From positions 1 to 42,465 of the forward strand of contig NZ_JAENYR010000026.1 in assembly GCF_016841685.1 (NCBI RefSeq): a stretch of DNA of 42,465 bases, written 5' to 3'. The notes under the pieces were generated by a model. It was not told the origin of the DNA. It saw only the letters and a program-made list of their open reading frames with translations, and did not search any database. This document shows, piece after piece, positions 25,237 through 34,597 of this stretch (position 1 is its first letter; each line of letters begins with the position of its first letter). The stretch comes from Thiohalomonas denitrificans (GTDB taxonomy: Bacteria > Pseudomonadota > Gammaproteobacteria > Thiohalomonadales > Thiohalomonadaceae). Made by a program: the position numbers and the translations under genes.

Positions 25237-26787
25237 CTAGCTCTTCTTGTCTGCAGGCGGAGCCAGTTCAGCTGATTCTGGTGTTTCCTTACGCCGCCGC
25301 GGAAACAGGGAGACCTTGTTGATCCCTGACGAAGAATTATTACCAAAGGTAAACCCGTTTTGACCCTGGAACCCGTAGGCGTCGTCCATCCGCTCCTCTG
25401 CGTGACCGGTGGGAATAACGAAACGGTCCTCGTAATTGGCAATCGCCAGGTAACGGTACATCTCCTTGGCCTGCTCTTCCGTCATGCCCGCAGCTTCGAG
25501 AGGCCGTGTATCTGCAACACCCTCGACATGCACCGAGCGCTGATAGCTGCGCATGGCGATGAGGCGATTCATTGCGCTGAGAACGGGCTCTTCCTTACCT
25601 GCGGTGAACAGGTTGGCGAGATACTTCATCGGCGTACGCAGGGTTCCGGCCTCCGGAATCGCACCGTCAGGACCAACCGGCAGGTTACCCTGGTCGATCT
25701 GGGACTGAACAGGCGAAAGCGGTGGTACATACCAGACCATCGGCAGGGTGCGGAATTCAGGATGCAGCGGGAAGGCGATTTTCCAGTCGATCGCCATTTT
25801 GTAGATCGGCGATTTCTGCGCCGCCTGGATCCAGTCATCATTGATGCCTTCGGCCCTGGCTGCTGCAATCACTTCCGGATCATTGGGATCGAGGAAGATG
25901 TTGCACTGTGCTTCGTACAGATCCTCGTCGTTTTTCGTGCTGGCAAGTTCCTCGATGCGATCGGCGTCATAAAGCATGATGCCGTTGTAGCGAATGCGGC
26001 CGACGCAGGATTCCGAACATACCGTCGGCATGCCGGATTCGACACGCGGATAGCAGCCGATACACTTTTCGGCCTTGCCGGATTCCCAGTTGTAGAACAC
26101 CTTTTTGTAAGGGCATGCGCTCATGCAGAAGCGCCAGCCACGGCACTTGTCCTGATCGGCCAGCACGATGCCATCCTCTTCGCGCTTGTAGAGCGAGCCG
26201 GACGGACAGGCCGCCACACAGGCCGGGTTCAGGCAGTGATTGCAGATACGCGGCAAATAGAGGTTAAAGGTATTTTCGAACTGGCCATACATCTCCTTCT
26301 GGATGTTGTCCATGTTCTTGTCCTGGCCACGCTTGGAATATTCACCCGCCAGATCATCTTCCCAGTTCGGACCCCAGGTGATCTTCTCCATGGGATCGCC
26401 CGAAATCATCGAAAGCGGACGTGCAGTCGGAGCTGCCTCGGACAAGGGGGCGTTCTGCAAATGCGCGTAGTTATAGGTGAACGGCTCGTAGTAATCATCA
26501 ATCTCCGGCATATCCGGGTTAGCGAAGATATTCAACATCTTCGATATGCGCCCACCGGATTTCAGCTCCAGCTTGCCGTTGGTCAGTGTCCAGCCGCCTT
26601 TCCATTTCTCCTGGTTTTCCCACTGTTTCGGATAGCCGATGCCGGGCTTGGACTCAACATTATTGAACCATACGTATTCCACACCCTTACGGTTGGTCCA
26701 GGTGTTCTTGCATGTAACCGAGCAGGTATGGCAGCCGATGCATTTGTCGAGGTTAAAGACAAATGCGAATTGTGCACGTACTTTCAT
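25237..26787 (-). CDS. narH: Respiratory nitrate reductase, beta subunit (Fe-S)
   Basis: A 516-residue cytosolic electron-transfer subunit with four clusters. Cysteine motifs are CIGCHTCSVTCKNTW, CNHCLNPACVAACPSG, CRGWRFCMSACPYKK (Trp in place of one Cys, giving the 3Fe-4S centre as in E. coli) and CIGCYPRVESGMPTVC with CVGR. It carries electrons from NarI haems to the FS0 cluster of NarG. The length is normal; the C-terminal tail (RRRKETPESAELAPPADKKS) is variable in the family. Spacing to narG is 50 bases. Confidence 0.98.
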   Translation of the reverse strand: MKVRAQFAFVFNLDKCIGCHTCSVTCKNTWTNRKGVEYVWFNNVESKPGIGYPKQWENQEKWKGGWTLTNGKLELKSGGRISKMLNIFANPDMPEIDDYYEPFTYNYAHLQNAPLSEAAPTARPLSMISGDPMEKITWGPNWEDDLAGEYSKRGQDKNMDNIQKEMYGQFENTFNLYLPRICNHCLNPACVAACPSGSLYKREEDGIVLADQDKCRGWRFCMSACPYKKVFYNWESGKAEKCIGCYPRVESGMPTVCSESCVGRIRYNGIMLYDADRIEELASTKNDEDLYEAQCNIFLDPNDPEVIAAARAEGINDDWIQAAQKSPIYKMAIDWKIAFPLHPEFRTLPMVWYVPPLSPVQSQIDQGNLPVGPDGAIPEAGTLRTPMKYLANLFTAGKEEPVLSAMNRLIAMRSYQRSVHVEGVADTRPLEAAGMTEEQAKEMYRYLAIANYEDRFVIPTGHAEERMDDAYGFQGQNGFTFGNNSSSGINKVSLFPRRRKETPESAELAPPADKKS

Positions 26788-26837
26788 AGGTTTCTCCTAA
26801 TTTATCCGGTTCACGGTTTACCCAGTTCACACGGCGA

Positions 26838-29800
26838 TCAACGACTGCCGATTCCGGGCGGGTTGAGTTGGGCTTCCCGTTCTGGAGTTAGTGAACCTTC
26901 CAGCCAATCGATATCCTTGTCGGCAACTTTTCGCATAATCACCTCGGTATCGCGGTTGCAACCCACCGTGCCGTAATAGTTGAAGCTGTAGGCCAGCTGC
27001 ACGTAGCCACCAATCATGTTGGTTGGCTTGATTACGACTCGTGTTACGGAATTGAGAATGCCGCCACGTTTGCCCGTAGTATTGGAGCCCGGCACGTTTA
27101 CAATCTTCTCCTGGGCGTGATACATCATCGCCACGCCGCGCGATACGCGTTGCGAAACTACCGCGCGAGCAACCGTTGAACCGTTAGCGTTAACCGCTTC
27201 AACCCAATCGTTGTCTTCGATACCGGCTGCCTTGGCATCAACTTCGGAAATCCATACATAGGGACCGCCACGGAACAGCGTCAACATGCGATGGTTATCC
27301 TGATAGGTTGAATGGATGCCCCACTTCGAGTGCGGTGTGATCCATTTCAGTTTGATGTCCTTGTCTTGCGCGATGTCGGCCGAAAGATTGCCAAACGATT
27401 TCATGTCCTGTGGTGGCTTATGCACACAGAAACCTTCACCAAAATCGAGCATCCACTCGTGGTCCTGATAGAAGTGTGCACGACCCGTCAGGGTGCGGAA
27501 CGGGATATGTTCATGGATATTGGTGTAACCCGAAGTGTAAGAGACGGTTTCGGACTCGATTCCCGACCAGGTTGGCGCGGTGATGATCTTGCGCGGCTGT
27601 ACCTGGATATCATGGAAGGTGATCTTGTCCTCCTGCCGTGCAGCATACAGATGGTGATGGTCGATACCGGTCTTCTTGGACAGCGCGGACCAGGACTTGT
27701 GAGCGACCTCACCGCAGGTTTCCGGCGCCATGCGCATTACCGAATCACAGACGAAGATGTCTTCTTCGAGTGAGGGCATGCCAAAGGAAACGCCCGGCTC
27801 TTTGACTCCGCCGTTCATCACCTTGAGCTGTTCGTACTCTTCTTCGGTATTCCAGTCGAGGCCTTTGACGCCGTTGCCCAGCTTGACCATCAGGGGGCCG
27901 ATGGCGATGTACTTCTTATAGGTGTCGGCAAAATTGCGCTCGACCACCTTGAGCAGCGGCATGGTCTTGCCGGGAACCGGGTCACATTCGCCCTTACTCC
28001 AGTCCTTGACTTCACCGAATGGTTGAGCCATCTCGAAGGCCGAGTCATGCTGCATCGGCAGGGCAACCAGATCCTTGCGTGTACCGAGGTGCTTTTCCGC
28101 CAGCTCCGAGAAGGTCTTGGCGATATTCTTGAAGATCTGCCAATCGGACTTGGACTCCCAGGCCGGGGATACGGCTTCCGACAGCGGATGCATGAAGGGA
28201 TGCATGTCGGTGGTGTTGAGGTCGTTCTTCTCATACCAGGTGGCAGTCGGCAGAACGATATCCGAGTAGGCGCCAGTGGAGTTCAGGCGGAAATTGATAT
28301 CCACCATCAGGTCCAGTTTTCCGATTGGCGCTTCTTCGTGCCATTTGACCAGCTTGTTTTCACGCCCATCGCCGGATTCCTGCAGCACGCCATTCTGTGC
28401 ACCGAGCAAGTGCTTGAGGAAATACTCGTGCCCCTTGGCGGATGTGCCGATCAGATTGGCGCGCCAGACGAAAAGGTTGCGCGGCCAGTTGACCGGGTTG
28501 TCCGGGTCGGCAAACGCAACGTCCAGCGATCCATCCTTGAGCTTACCGACCACATGCTTGGCAATTCCCGCCTCGTCGGTAGCACCGGCCTTTTCGGCCT
28601 CCGCAACCAGGTCAAGCGGGTTGGTGTTCCAGTGAGGCGCGGACGGCAGCCAGCCCATGCGAACGGCAGCAACATTGTAATCGGCCAGTGAGTAACCCTT
28701 GTTCTTGCCTTTACCGGCAGGCGAGGTGAGATCGTCGGGACGAAGGGTCTCGTAGCGCCACTGATCGGTGTGGAAATACCAGTAGGAGGTGGAGTTCATG
28801 TGGCGTGGAGGACGCTGCCAGTCGAGTGCGAAGGCAATCGGTGCCCAGCCTGCCTGTGGCCGCAGCTTCTCCTGCCCCACGTAGTGTGCCCAACCACCGC
28901 CTGATTGACCCACACAGCCGCAGATGTGCAGCAGGTTCATCACACCACGGTACATCATATCGTTGTGATACCAGTGGTTGATCGCCGCACCCATGATGAC
29001 CATGGATTTGCCATGGGTCTTGGAGGCGTTGTAGGCAAACTCACGCCCCGTGCGCTCGATGTCGGCAGCCTTGACTCCGGTGACCTTTTCCGCCCAGGCA
29101 GGGGTATAGGCCACACTGGCGTCGCTGTAGTCATTGGTTACGTTTTCACCGCCCAGACCACGGTCGATACCATATTGCGAAATTTGCATATCGAAAACAG
29201 AAGCAACCAGGGCTTCTTCGCCGCTGGCCAGCTTTACCTTGCGTACAGGTACATTGCGGTACAGCAAATCACCTTCACCTGGCTCGAAGTGCGGGAAGCC
29301 GACGGACACCACATCATCCCTGTTATCGATACAGGAGAGTTCAGCTACGATTTCCTCTTGAGTGGCGGAGTTCTTGGGCAGCAGATTCCACTTACCCTCT
29401 TCACCCCAACGGAAGCCGATTGAGCCGTTTGGCGCCACAAAAGTTTTGGATTTCTCATCATAAACGATGGTTTTCCACTCTGGATTGTTGGTCTCACCCA
29501 GAGCGCCATCCAGATCGGAAGCGCGCAGGCAGCGGTCGGACACGTAACCTTCGCCCTGTTTGCGCAGCATCACCTGAATGGGCAGATCGGTGTACTTACG
29601 TGCATACTCCGAAAAATAGGGATCCTGCTTGTCGATATAGAACTCTTTCAGCGCTACATGGCCCATCGCCTGGAAGGCCGCCGTATCGGTACCCGGATTG
29701 ACCGGCATCCACAGGTCGGACGCCTTACAGTACTCAGCGTAATCGGGTGCCATGGAGATGACCTTCGCACCCTTGTAACGCACTTCGGAAACAAAATGTG

Positions 29801-30593
29801 CATCCGGCGTACGTGTGGTTGGCAGGCTCGATCCACACACGATAAGGTAAGTAGAGTTGAACCAGTCAGCCGATTCCGGCACGTCGGTTTGCTCGCCCCA
29901 TGTTTGCGGGGATGCTGCAGGCAGATCGCAATACCAGTCATAAAATGAACCGCAGGCGCCACCGATCAGCGACAGATAGCGTGCGCCGGAAGCGTAGGAG
30001 ATCTGCGACATTGCCGGAATGGGCGAAAAACCGAAAATACGGTCAGGGCCATATTTCTTGGTGGTATAGACGTTGGCTGCAGCAACGATTTCTTTCACTT
30101 CTTCCCAGTCGGCGCGCACGAAGCCACCCAGGCCACGCACAGCGGTGTATTTCCTGCGCTTGTTTTCGTCAGCCTGAATCGTGGACCATGCCTCCACAGG
30201 GTCCTTTCCTGATTTGCGTTCAGTGCGGTACAGATCCAGCAAGCGGCCGCGAATCAGCGGGTACTTGATGCGTTGCGGGCTATACAGATACCAGGAATAA
30301 GAAGCACCACGCTGACAGCCTCGCGGCTCATGGTCCGGCAAGTCTCCGCGAGTACGTGGATAGTCGGTCTGTTGCATTTCGTATGCCACCAGACCGTTTT
30401 TGACAAAGATCTTCCAGGAACAACCACCGGTACAGTTCACGCCATGGGTGGAGCGTACCATTTTGTCATGTGCCCAGCGGCCGCGGTAGGCATCTTCCCA
30501 TTGCCGATCTTCATTGGTTAGAATCCCGTGGTCGCCGGAAAAGGTATCTTTTATTTTTTCAAAGAATTTCAGTCTGTCGAGGAAATGGCTCAT
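26838..30593 (-). CDS. narG: Respiratory nitrate reductase, alpha subunit (Mo-bisMGD)
   Basis: The 1251-residue catalytic subunit reducing nitrate to nitrite on the cytoplasmic face. FS0 is held by His and three Cys in HGVNCTGGCSW (about residues 50-60) with a later Cys. The region YDWYCDLPAASPQTWGEQTD with VPESADWFNSTY contains the Asp that ligates molybdenum in NarG. No Tat or Sec signal is present; the N-terminus (MSHFLDRLKFF) is the NarG type retained in the cytoplasm. Length matches E. coli NarG (1247). Upstream are several NarL-like heptamers and a long hairpin that separates it from narK2. Confidence 0.98.
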   Translation of the reverse strand: MSHFLDRLKFFEKIKDTFSGDHGILTNEDRQWEDAYRGRWAHDKMVRSTHGVNCTGGCSWKIFVKNGLVAYEMQQTDYPRTRGDLPDHEPRGCQRGASYSWYLYSPQRIKYPLIRGRLLDLYRTERKSGKDPVEAWSTIQADENKRRKYTAVRGLGGFVRADWEEVKEIVAAANVYTTKKYGPDRIFGFSPIPAMSQISYASGARYLSLIGGACGSFYDWYCDLPAASPQTWGEQTDVPESADWFNSTYLIVCGSSLPTTRTPDAHFVSEVRYKGAKVISMAPDYAEYCKASDLWMPVNPGTDTAAFQAMGHVALKEFYIDKQDPYFSEYARKYTDLPIQVMLRKQGEGYVSDRCLRASDLDGALGETNNPEWKTIVYDEKSKTFVAPNGSIGFRWGEEGKWNLLPKNSATQEEIVAELSCIDNRDDVVSVGFPHFEPGEGDLLYRNVPVRKVKLASGEEALVASVFDMQISQYGIDRGLGGENVTNDYSDASVAYTPAWAEKVTGVKAADIERTGREFAYNASKTHGKSMVIMGAAINHWYHNDMMYRGVMNLLHICGCVGQSGGGWAHYVGQEKLRPQAGWAPIAFALDWQRPPRHMNSTSYWYFHTDQWRYETLRPDDLTSPAGKGKNKGYSLADYNVAAVRMGWLPSAPHWNTNPLDLVAEAEKAGATDEAGIAKHVVGKLKDGSLDVAFADPDNPVNWPRNLFVWRANLIGTSAKGHEYFLKHLLGAQNGVLQESGDGRENKLVKWHEEAPIGKLDLMVDINFRLNSTGAYSDIVLPTATWYEKNDLNTTDMHPFMHPLSEAVSPAWESKSDWQIFKNIAKTFSELAEKHLGTRKDLVALPMQHDSAFEMAQPFGEVKDWSKGECDPVPGKTMPLLKVVERNFADTYKKYIAIGPLMVKLGNGVKGLDWNTEEEYEQLKVMNGGVKEPGVSFGMPSLEEDIFVCDSVMRMAPETCGEVAHKSWSALSKKTGIDHHHLYAARQEDKITFHDIQVQPRKIITAPTWSGIESETVSYTSGYTNIHEHIPFRTLTGRAHFYQDHEWMLDFGEGFCVHKPPQDMKSFGNLSADIAQDKDIKLKWITPHSKWGIHSTYQDNHRMLTLFRGGPYVWISEVDAKAAGIEDNDWVEAVNANGSTVARAVVSQRVSRGVAMMYHAQEKIVNVPGSNTTGKRGGILNSVTRVVIKPTNMIGGYVQLAYSFNYYGTVGCNRDTEVIMRKVADKDIDWLEGSLTPEREAQLNPPGIGSR

Positions 30594-30671
30594 CGCTCTT
30601 GTCTCCTGCCTTAAGCACTTGTGATCTCGACCACGAAAGCAAAGATTCCGTGGTGGGGTTATTGTTGAGAA

Positions 30672-30730
30672 GGTGGTACAACCCTTATGGGTCTAAAGTG
30701 GACCCATGGTCGAGGAGGTGACTCATGGGT
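30672..30730. promoter_or_regulatory. Cluster of NarL-like heptamers upstream of narG
   Basis: Four words resembling NarL heptamers lie 79-137 bases before the narG ATG: GGTGGTA at 30672 (reverse TACCACC, as in the narK2 site), ATGGGTC at 30687 and GACCCAT at 30701 (an inverted pair, each 6 of 7 matches to TACYYMT), and CATGGGT at 30724. They suggest that narG has its own nitrate-responsive promoter besides read-through from narK2. No perfect FNR box is seen in this gap (30594-30865). Confidence 0.4.
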
Positions 30731-30755
30731 TATTCCTGTCCGCGTTTAAAGAACG

Positions 30756-30825
30756 GGAGCAGCTCCATCCAGGGAACTCATCAGACTCTGTGAGAACCGA
30801 CAGTGCTGATGGACGTAGCTGCTCC
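30756..30825. other. Long imperfect hairpin between narK2 and narG
   Basis: GGAGCAGCT (30756) pairs with AGCTGCTCC (30817), and the next CCATC with GATGG after a 4-base bulge. It begins about 40 bases past the narK2 stop on the minus strand and lacks a clear T-run. It may lower read-through or be an RNA processing point. Confidence 0.45.
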
Positions 30826-30865
30826 GGCATTTGGATCCATCGCTCCTTTGAACGACGGTTACCTA

Positions 30866-32479
30866 TTAAGGATTCTTTATCTCGGCTTTCGGACCGAGGT
30901 AGAACCACCAGTTCAGAAGCAGACAAATCAAGTAGAAGACAGCGAACCCGTAGAGGGCATTTTCCGGGGTCGTTGCCTTGATCTGCTCGCCAAACACCTG
31001 AGGAATGATGAAGGCGCCGTAAGCCGCAACAGCCGAGGTCCATCCCAGGGCCGGACCGGCCTGCTCTTTCGGGAATACCATGGCAATGGTGCGGAAGGTC
31101 GAGCCGTTGCCGATGCCTGTAGCCCCGAACAGCACCAGGAAGAGGATAAAGAAGGGTATGAAGTGCTCTTCCGGAGTAGCCGACGCGTAGGCCGCCTGCA
31201 TATAGTAGGCAACACCCAGGGCCGCAGCGATCATGATGATGGCGACGATCTGGGTCACCTTGGCACCACCGACCTTGTCGGCGATCCAGCCGCCCACCGG
31301 GCGAATCAACGCGCCGATGAAGGGGCCCATCCAGGCGTACATCAGGGCAGAGGGGCCGTTCGGGTTCGCGATGTCGTGGGTCATCACGCCGTCTACCTCG
31401 ACATGCTGGAACCCGAACACCACCTTGATGGCCAGGGCGAAGCCGGCGGAGTAGCCGATGAAGCTACCGAAGGTCATGGTGTAGATGACGCTCATGATCC
31501 ACGTATGCTTATTGCCGAAGATTTTGAACTGACGCTGCAGGTTCGGCTTGATGTCGCCCGGGATCATCTTCATCAGCATGACGGTGGCGAACAGGATACC
31601 CACGATGACCGGCCACTTGGCCCAACCCGGGGCACCAAGACCCACGGGTTCCGGGAGTATGATGTAGAGACCCAAGGCCGCCGTGATGAAGCCGATGATC
31701 AGCAGGCCCATGATCTTACCGAAGGCACTGAATGGAGAGCCGATGTGCGGCGAGACCTCTTCGGTGCGGATGTTGTTCATACCGAACCAACCCGCGAAGG
31801 CCAGCGGGACCAGGAAAAGCAGCCAGACGAAGCCGGCGTTCTGGATATAGGTCGTGGTACCCGCCGGGATCTTGCCGATCAGTGTTCCGGAAGTGCTCTG
31901 CAGTTCCATGCCTGCACCGCCAAAGGCACCGAACAGCGGAACGGTCATCACCAGCGGCACCAGGATCTGCATGGTGGTCACGCCCGCATTGCCCAAACCT
32001 GCATTGAGGCCCAGCGCCAGCCCCTGTGACCGTTTCGGGAAAAAGAAGCTGATGTTGGACATCGACGAGGCAAAGTTGCCGCCACCGAAACCGGACAGGA
32101 ACGCCAGCATCTGGAATACCCACAGCGGTGTGTCTTTATCCTGCAGCGCCAGCCCAGTTCCCAGGGCCGGAATCATCAATAGCGCGGTCGTGAAGAAAAT
32201 GGTATTGCGACCGCCGGCGATGCGAACAAAGAAACTGCTGGGAATGCGCAGTGTTGCGCCGGTAAGGCCGGCAATCGCCGACAGCGTGAATAGCTCGGCC
32301 GCCTCGAACGGATAACCGAGATTAAGCATCTGTACAGTAATGATGCCCCAGTAGAGCCATACCGCAAACCCGCAAAGAAGACTGGGAATCGATATCCACA
32401 GGTTCCGATTCGCGATTCGTTTCCCGGTCTTCTCCCAGAACGTTGGATCTTCAACGTTCCACTCTTTTAGATCAGCCAT
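30866..32479 (-). CDS. narK: Nitrate/nitrite antiporter, NarK2 type (MFS)
   Basis: A 537-residue MFS transporter with about 12 helices. It shows the nitrate signature motifs GFGGGNFASSMSNISFFFPK and FKADQ-like later helices: GMELQSTSG (between), TFGSFIGYSAGFAL and GNGSTFRTIAMVFP (second nitrate signature). The long N-terminal lead (EWNVEDPTFWEKTGKRIA) is typical of NarK2/E. coli NarK, which exchange nitrate for nitrite. It is upstream of narG in the same direction, and a NarL-type palindrome lies about 160 bases before its ATG. The second transporter gene downstream on the map is of the other type (NarK1). Confidence 0.93.
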   Translation of the reverse strand: MADLKEWNVEDPTFWEKTGKRIANRNLWISIPSLLCGFAVWLYWGIITVQMLNLGYPFEAAELFTLSAIAGLTGATLRIPSSFFVRIAGGRNTIFFTTALLMIPALGTGLALQDKDTPLWVFQMLAFLSGFGGGNFASSMSNISFFFPKRSQGLALGLNAGLGNAGVTTMQILVPLVMTVPLFGAFGGAGMELQSTSGTLIGKIPAGTTTYIQNAGFVWLLFLVPLAFAGWFGMNNIRTEEVSPHIGSPFSAFGKIMGLLIIGFITAALGLYIILPEPVGLGAPGWAKWPVIVGILFATVMLMKMIPGDIKPNLQRQFKIFGNKHTWIMSVIYTMTFGSFIGYSAGFALAIKVVFGFQHVEVDGVMTHDIANPNGPSALMYAWMGPFIGALIRPVGGWIADKVGGAKVTQIVAIIMIAAALGVAYYMQAAYASATPEEHFIPFFILFLVLFGATGIGNGSTFRTIAMVFPKEQAGPALGWTSAVAAYGAFIIPQVFGEQIKATTPENALYGFAVFYLICLLLNWWFYLGPKAEIKNP

Positions 32480-32635
32480 GGCGTTTTACCTCTGTGTATT
32501 TCTGCAGGCGATCGAACCCGACACATAAGTGCCTTTTATCAAGCCGTCAATTTTCTACGACTGCTTTATGCCTGCCGAGTTTAAGGATGTGGAGAACCCT
32601 GACAAGAGGGCAAAAAAAGGATCCTGGACAGGTTC

Positions 32636-32651
32636 TACCACCTGAGTGGTA
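32636..32651. promoter_or_regulatory. NarL-type 7-2-7 palindrome upstream of narK2
   Basis: TACCACC-TG-AGTGGTA has the NarL/NarP inverted 7-2-7 geometry, centred about 165 bases before the ATG. One half-site fits TACYNMT, the other has a final C. A half FNR site (TTGAT on the minus strand, 32535-32545) lies closer to the gene, with a poor second half. The gap 32480-33019 contains no convincing gene. Confidence 0.5.
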
Positions 32652-32722
32652 GCGGGATATGTTAAATTTTGCAAGTAAATTCAAGAATTTACGAATAACA
32701 CAAGTCGTTCGGATAAAGCCCC

Positions 32723-32747
32723 ACCACCAAAACGGCTTTTTGGTGGT
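32723..32747. other. Hairpin between narK1 and narK2
   Basis: ACCACCAAAA and TTTTGGTGGT pair perfectly around a 5-base loop; an alternative pairing AAAGCC/GGCTTT overlaps it. It contains the same GGTGGTA word as the NarL-like sites. It lies 270 bases after the narK1 stop and 240 before narK2, and could be a terminator for narK1 or part of the narK2 control region. Confidence 0.4.
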
Positions 32748-32912
32748 ATCTCATCGTGCCGCCCGTCCTGTCCCGGCTCAGATCCCCGCGCAGGGTCGCG
32801 CTTGAACTGTCGCCCGGAAGGCCAGCCTGGATTGGTGAAGGGAGGGATCCGCAGTGGTTTTCGTCAGGGCAGGACAATGAGGCGATTCAGGACGATGTCG
32901 CGGCTGGCGCCG

Positions 32913-32977
32913 AGAGCGCAGAGGCCAAAAGTCACCGGATATTGGTGCTTTCGCGCCCGGCCTCTGCGAACTCCGCG
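32913..32977. repeat. Family C palindromic intergenic repeat, copy 2
   Basis: GCAGAGGCC (32918) pairs with GGCCTCTGC (32959), with an inner pair CACC/GGTG. The words AGAGCGCAGAG, CACCGGAT and GCGAACTCCGC occur in the same order as in the copy at 22461-22565 (reverse strand). It lies 40 bases after the narK1 stop. Confidence 0.5.
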
Positions 32978-33019
32978 TTATTTGCGCGTGTCCTTTACGA
33001 GTAACGATTGGGAGAGGAG

Positions 33020-34282
33020 TTACCGTATCCCTTCTGCTTCTGCCTCGGCCCTGAGCCGTCGATCCGTCGCCCGTTCGTCTGTGTAATGCATCCACATCAG
33101 CGACACCAGGGTGATGCCGAACAGCAGCCACCAGACGACTGTGTTGAACTGGAACACATCGACCAGTATGCCGAACAGAATGGGCAGCAGGAATCCGCCG
33201 AGTCCGCCGACCAGCCCGACAATGCCGGAGATAACACCGATGTTATCCGGGTATTCGTCGGAGATGTACTTGAAGACCGAGGCCTTGCCCAATCCCCAGG
33301 CGATGCCGACGACAAACAGCAGCGCGGTGAATACCCACATGTTGACGCCCAGATTCATCACGATCGGGTCACCGGACAGGGTAGTGATAGTGACCGTAGT
33401 ATCCGGGAAGGCGATGACAAAGAGACAGGCGAGGCTCGTCCACATCACCCACCAGGTGACCGTATGGGCGCCGAACCGATCGGACAACCAGCCTCCGGCG
33501 GCCCGAATCACGCCGGAAGGCAGAACAAAGATGGCGGCCATCAACGCGGCCACCTGAATACCGAGCCCGTACTCGCTCACATAGTATTTGGTCATCCACA
33601 GAGTTACACCGACAAACCCCCCGAAGACCAGCGAATAGTACTGGCAGTATTTCCACACCGTCGGATCCTTGAGTGCGGCCAACTGTTCCTTGATGGTGAT
33701 GCTTTTGCCCGCGGTGTGGTGCGCCGGTTCCTTATAGGTGAGGAACCAGTAGGAAATGGCCATGATGGTCATGGCAGCAGCATAGACCTGCGGCACGGAG
33801 GTCCAGCCGTAGACCACCACCAGGGTGGGCGCCACGAACTTGGTCACCGCGGCTCCGGCATTGCCCGCCCCGAAGATACCCATGGCAAAGCCCTGATTCT
33901 CCTTGTCGAACCAGCGCGCCGTGGCGGCAATACCCACCGAAAAGGAGCCGCCGGTGAGCCCCACGAACAGACCACATAACAGTAGCGCCCAATAGCTGGT
34001 CAATACCGAAATCAGCCAGATGGGAAAGATGGTAAAAACCATCAGCAAAAAGTACACGATACGCCCGCCGAATTTGTCGGTAAGCATGCCAAGTGGAAGC
34101 CGCACCAGAGAGCCGGTAAGGATGGGCGTGGCGACGAGGATACCGAACTCGGTATCACTCAGCCCCAGGTTTTCCTTGATGGGAATGCCTATGACGGAAA
34201 ACATCGTCCACACCGCGAAACATACGGTGAACGCCGTCGTATTCATGGTGACCGTCATTATCTGTTCACGTGATAATGCCAT
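33020..34282 (-). CDS. narK: Nitrate transporter, NarK1 type (MFS)
   Basis: A 420-residue MFS protein with about 12 helices. It has the NNP-family signatures GLTGGSFSVGIAATARWF (first) and FGAGNAGAAVTKFVAP (second region), the sugar-phosphate-like loop LGMLTDKFGGR and an N-terminus starting directly at helix 1. The short N-terminus and length match NarK1, thought to be a nitrate/proton symporter that starts nitrate uptake, while NarK2 exchanges nitrate for nitrite. The upstream region holds an inserted 158 bp element and, beyond it, a perfect FNR box. Confidence 0.92.
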   Translation of the reverse strand: MALSREQIMTVTMNTTAFTVCFAVWTMFSVIGIPIKENLGLSDTEFGILVATPILTGSLVRLPLGMLTDKFGGRIVYFLLMVFTIFPIWLISVLTSYWALLLCGLFVGLTGGSFSVGIAATARWFDKENQGFAMGIFGAGNAGAAVTKFVAPTLVVVYGWTSVPQVYAAAMTIMAISYWFLTYKEPAHHTAGKSITIKEQLAALKDPTVWKYCQYYSLVFGGFVGVTLWMTKYYVSEYGLGIQVAALMAAIFVLPSGVIRAAGGWLSDRFGAHTVTWWVMWTSLACLFVIAFPDTTVTITTLSGDPIVMNLGVNMWVFTALLFVVGIAWGLGKASVFKYISDEYPDNIGVISGIVGLVGGLGGFLLPILFGILVDVFQFNTVVWWLLFGITLVSLMWMHYTDERATDRRLRAEAEAEGIR

Positions 34283-34323
34283 GGCTTATTCCCCTGCAGT
34301 GATGTTGTTGGAAATGCCGACCC

Positions 34324-34481
34324 GGGAGCCTGTCCGAGAATAGCGACCGTCACGAGGGCAAGACGGATTGAATCAGATTTTTCGGTCATTTGAGGCAATA
34401 GTGGTTCTAACGAAAATGAGCGAAAAATCTGGCCAATCAGGCTTGGCCGCAGTAGGTCAGTCTATTCTTGGACAGGCTCCC
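34324..34481. mobile_element. Family B miniature inverted-repeat element (158 bp)
   Basis: Ends GGGAGCCTGTCCGAGAATAG (34324-34343) and CTATTCTTGGACAGGCTCCC (34462-34481) are inverted with one mismatch in 20. A second inverted pair lies inside (CAGATTTTTCG ... CGAAAAATCTG). There is no open frame of note. It is a typical non-autonomous element mobilised by an IS transposase elsewhere. It starts 42 bases before the narK1 ATG and separates that gene from the FNR box at 34598. Confidence 0.85.
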
Positions 34482-34597
34482 AAGGCACTTCCGAGCGACA
34501 CTACAATGGTAGGCGAACGGATCGCAAGGTGGACAAAGTGGGCGCTAGACACCCTGCAATACCCACAAAGAAGTAAGGGGTTACACGAGCTGCACCA

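Noticed and set aside
25360-26976. 538-codon plus-strand open frame opposite narH
   Set aside because: Antisense shadow of narH, with no recognisable domain or ribosome site.
32756-33004. Plus-strand open frame between narK1 and narK2
   Set aside because: It reads through the family C palindrome and has no domain; more likely non-coding.
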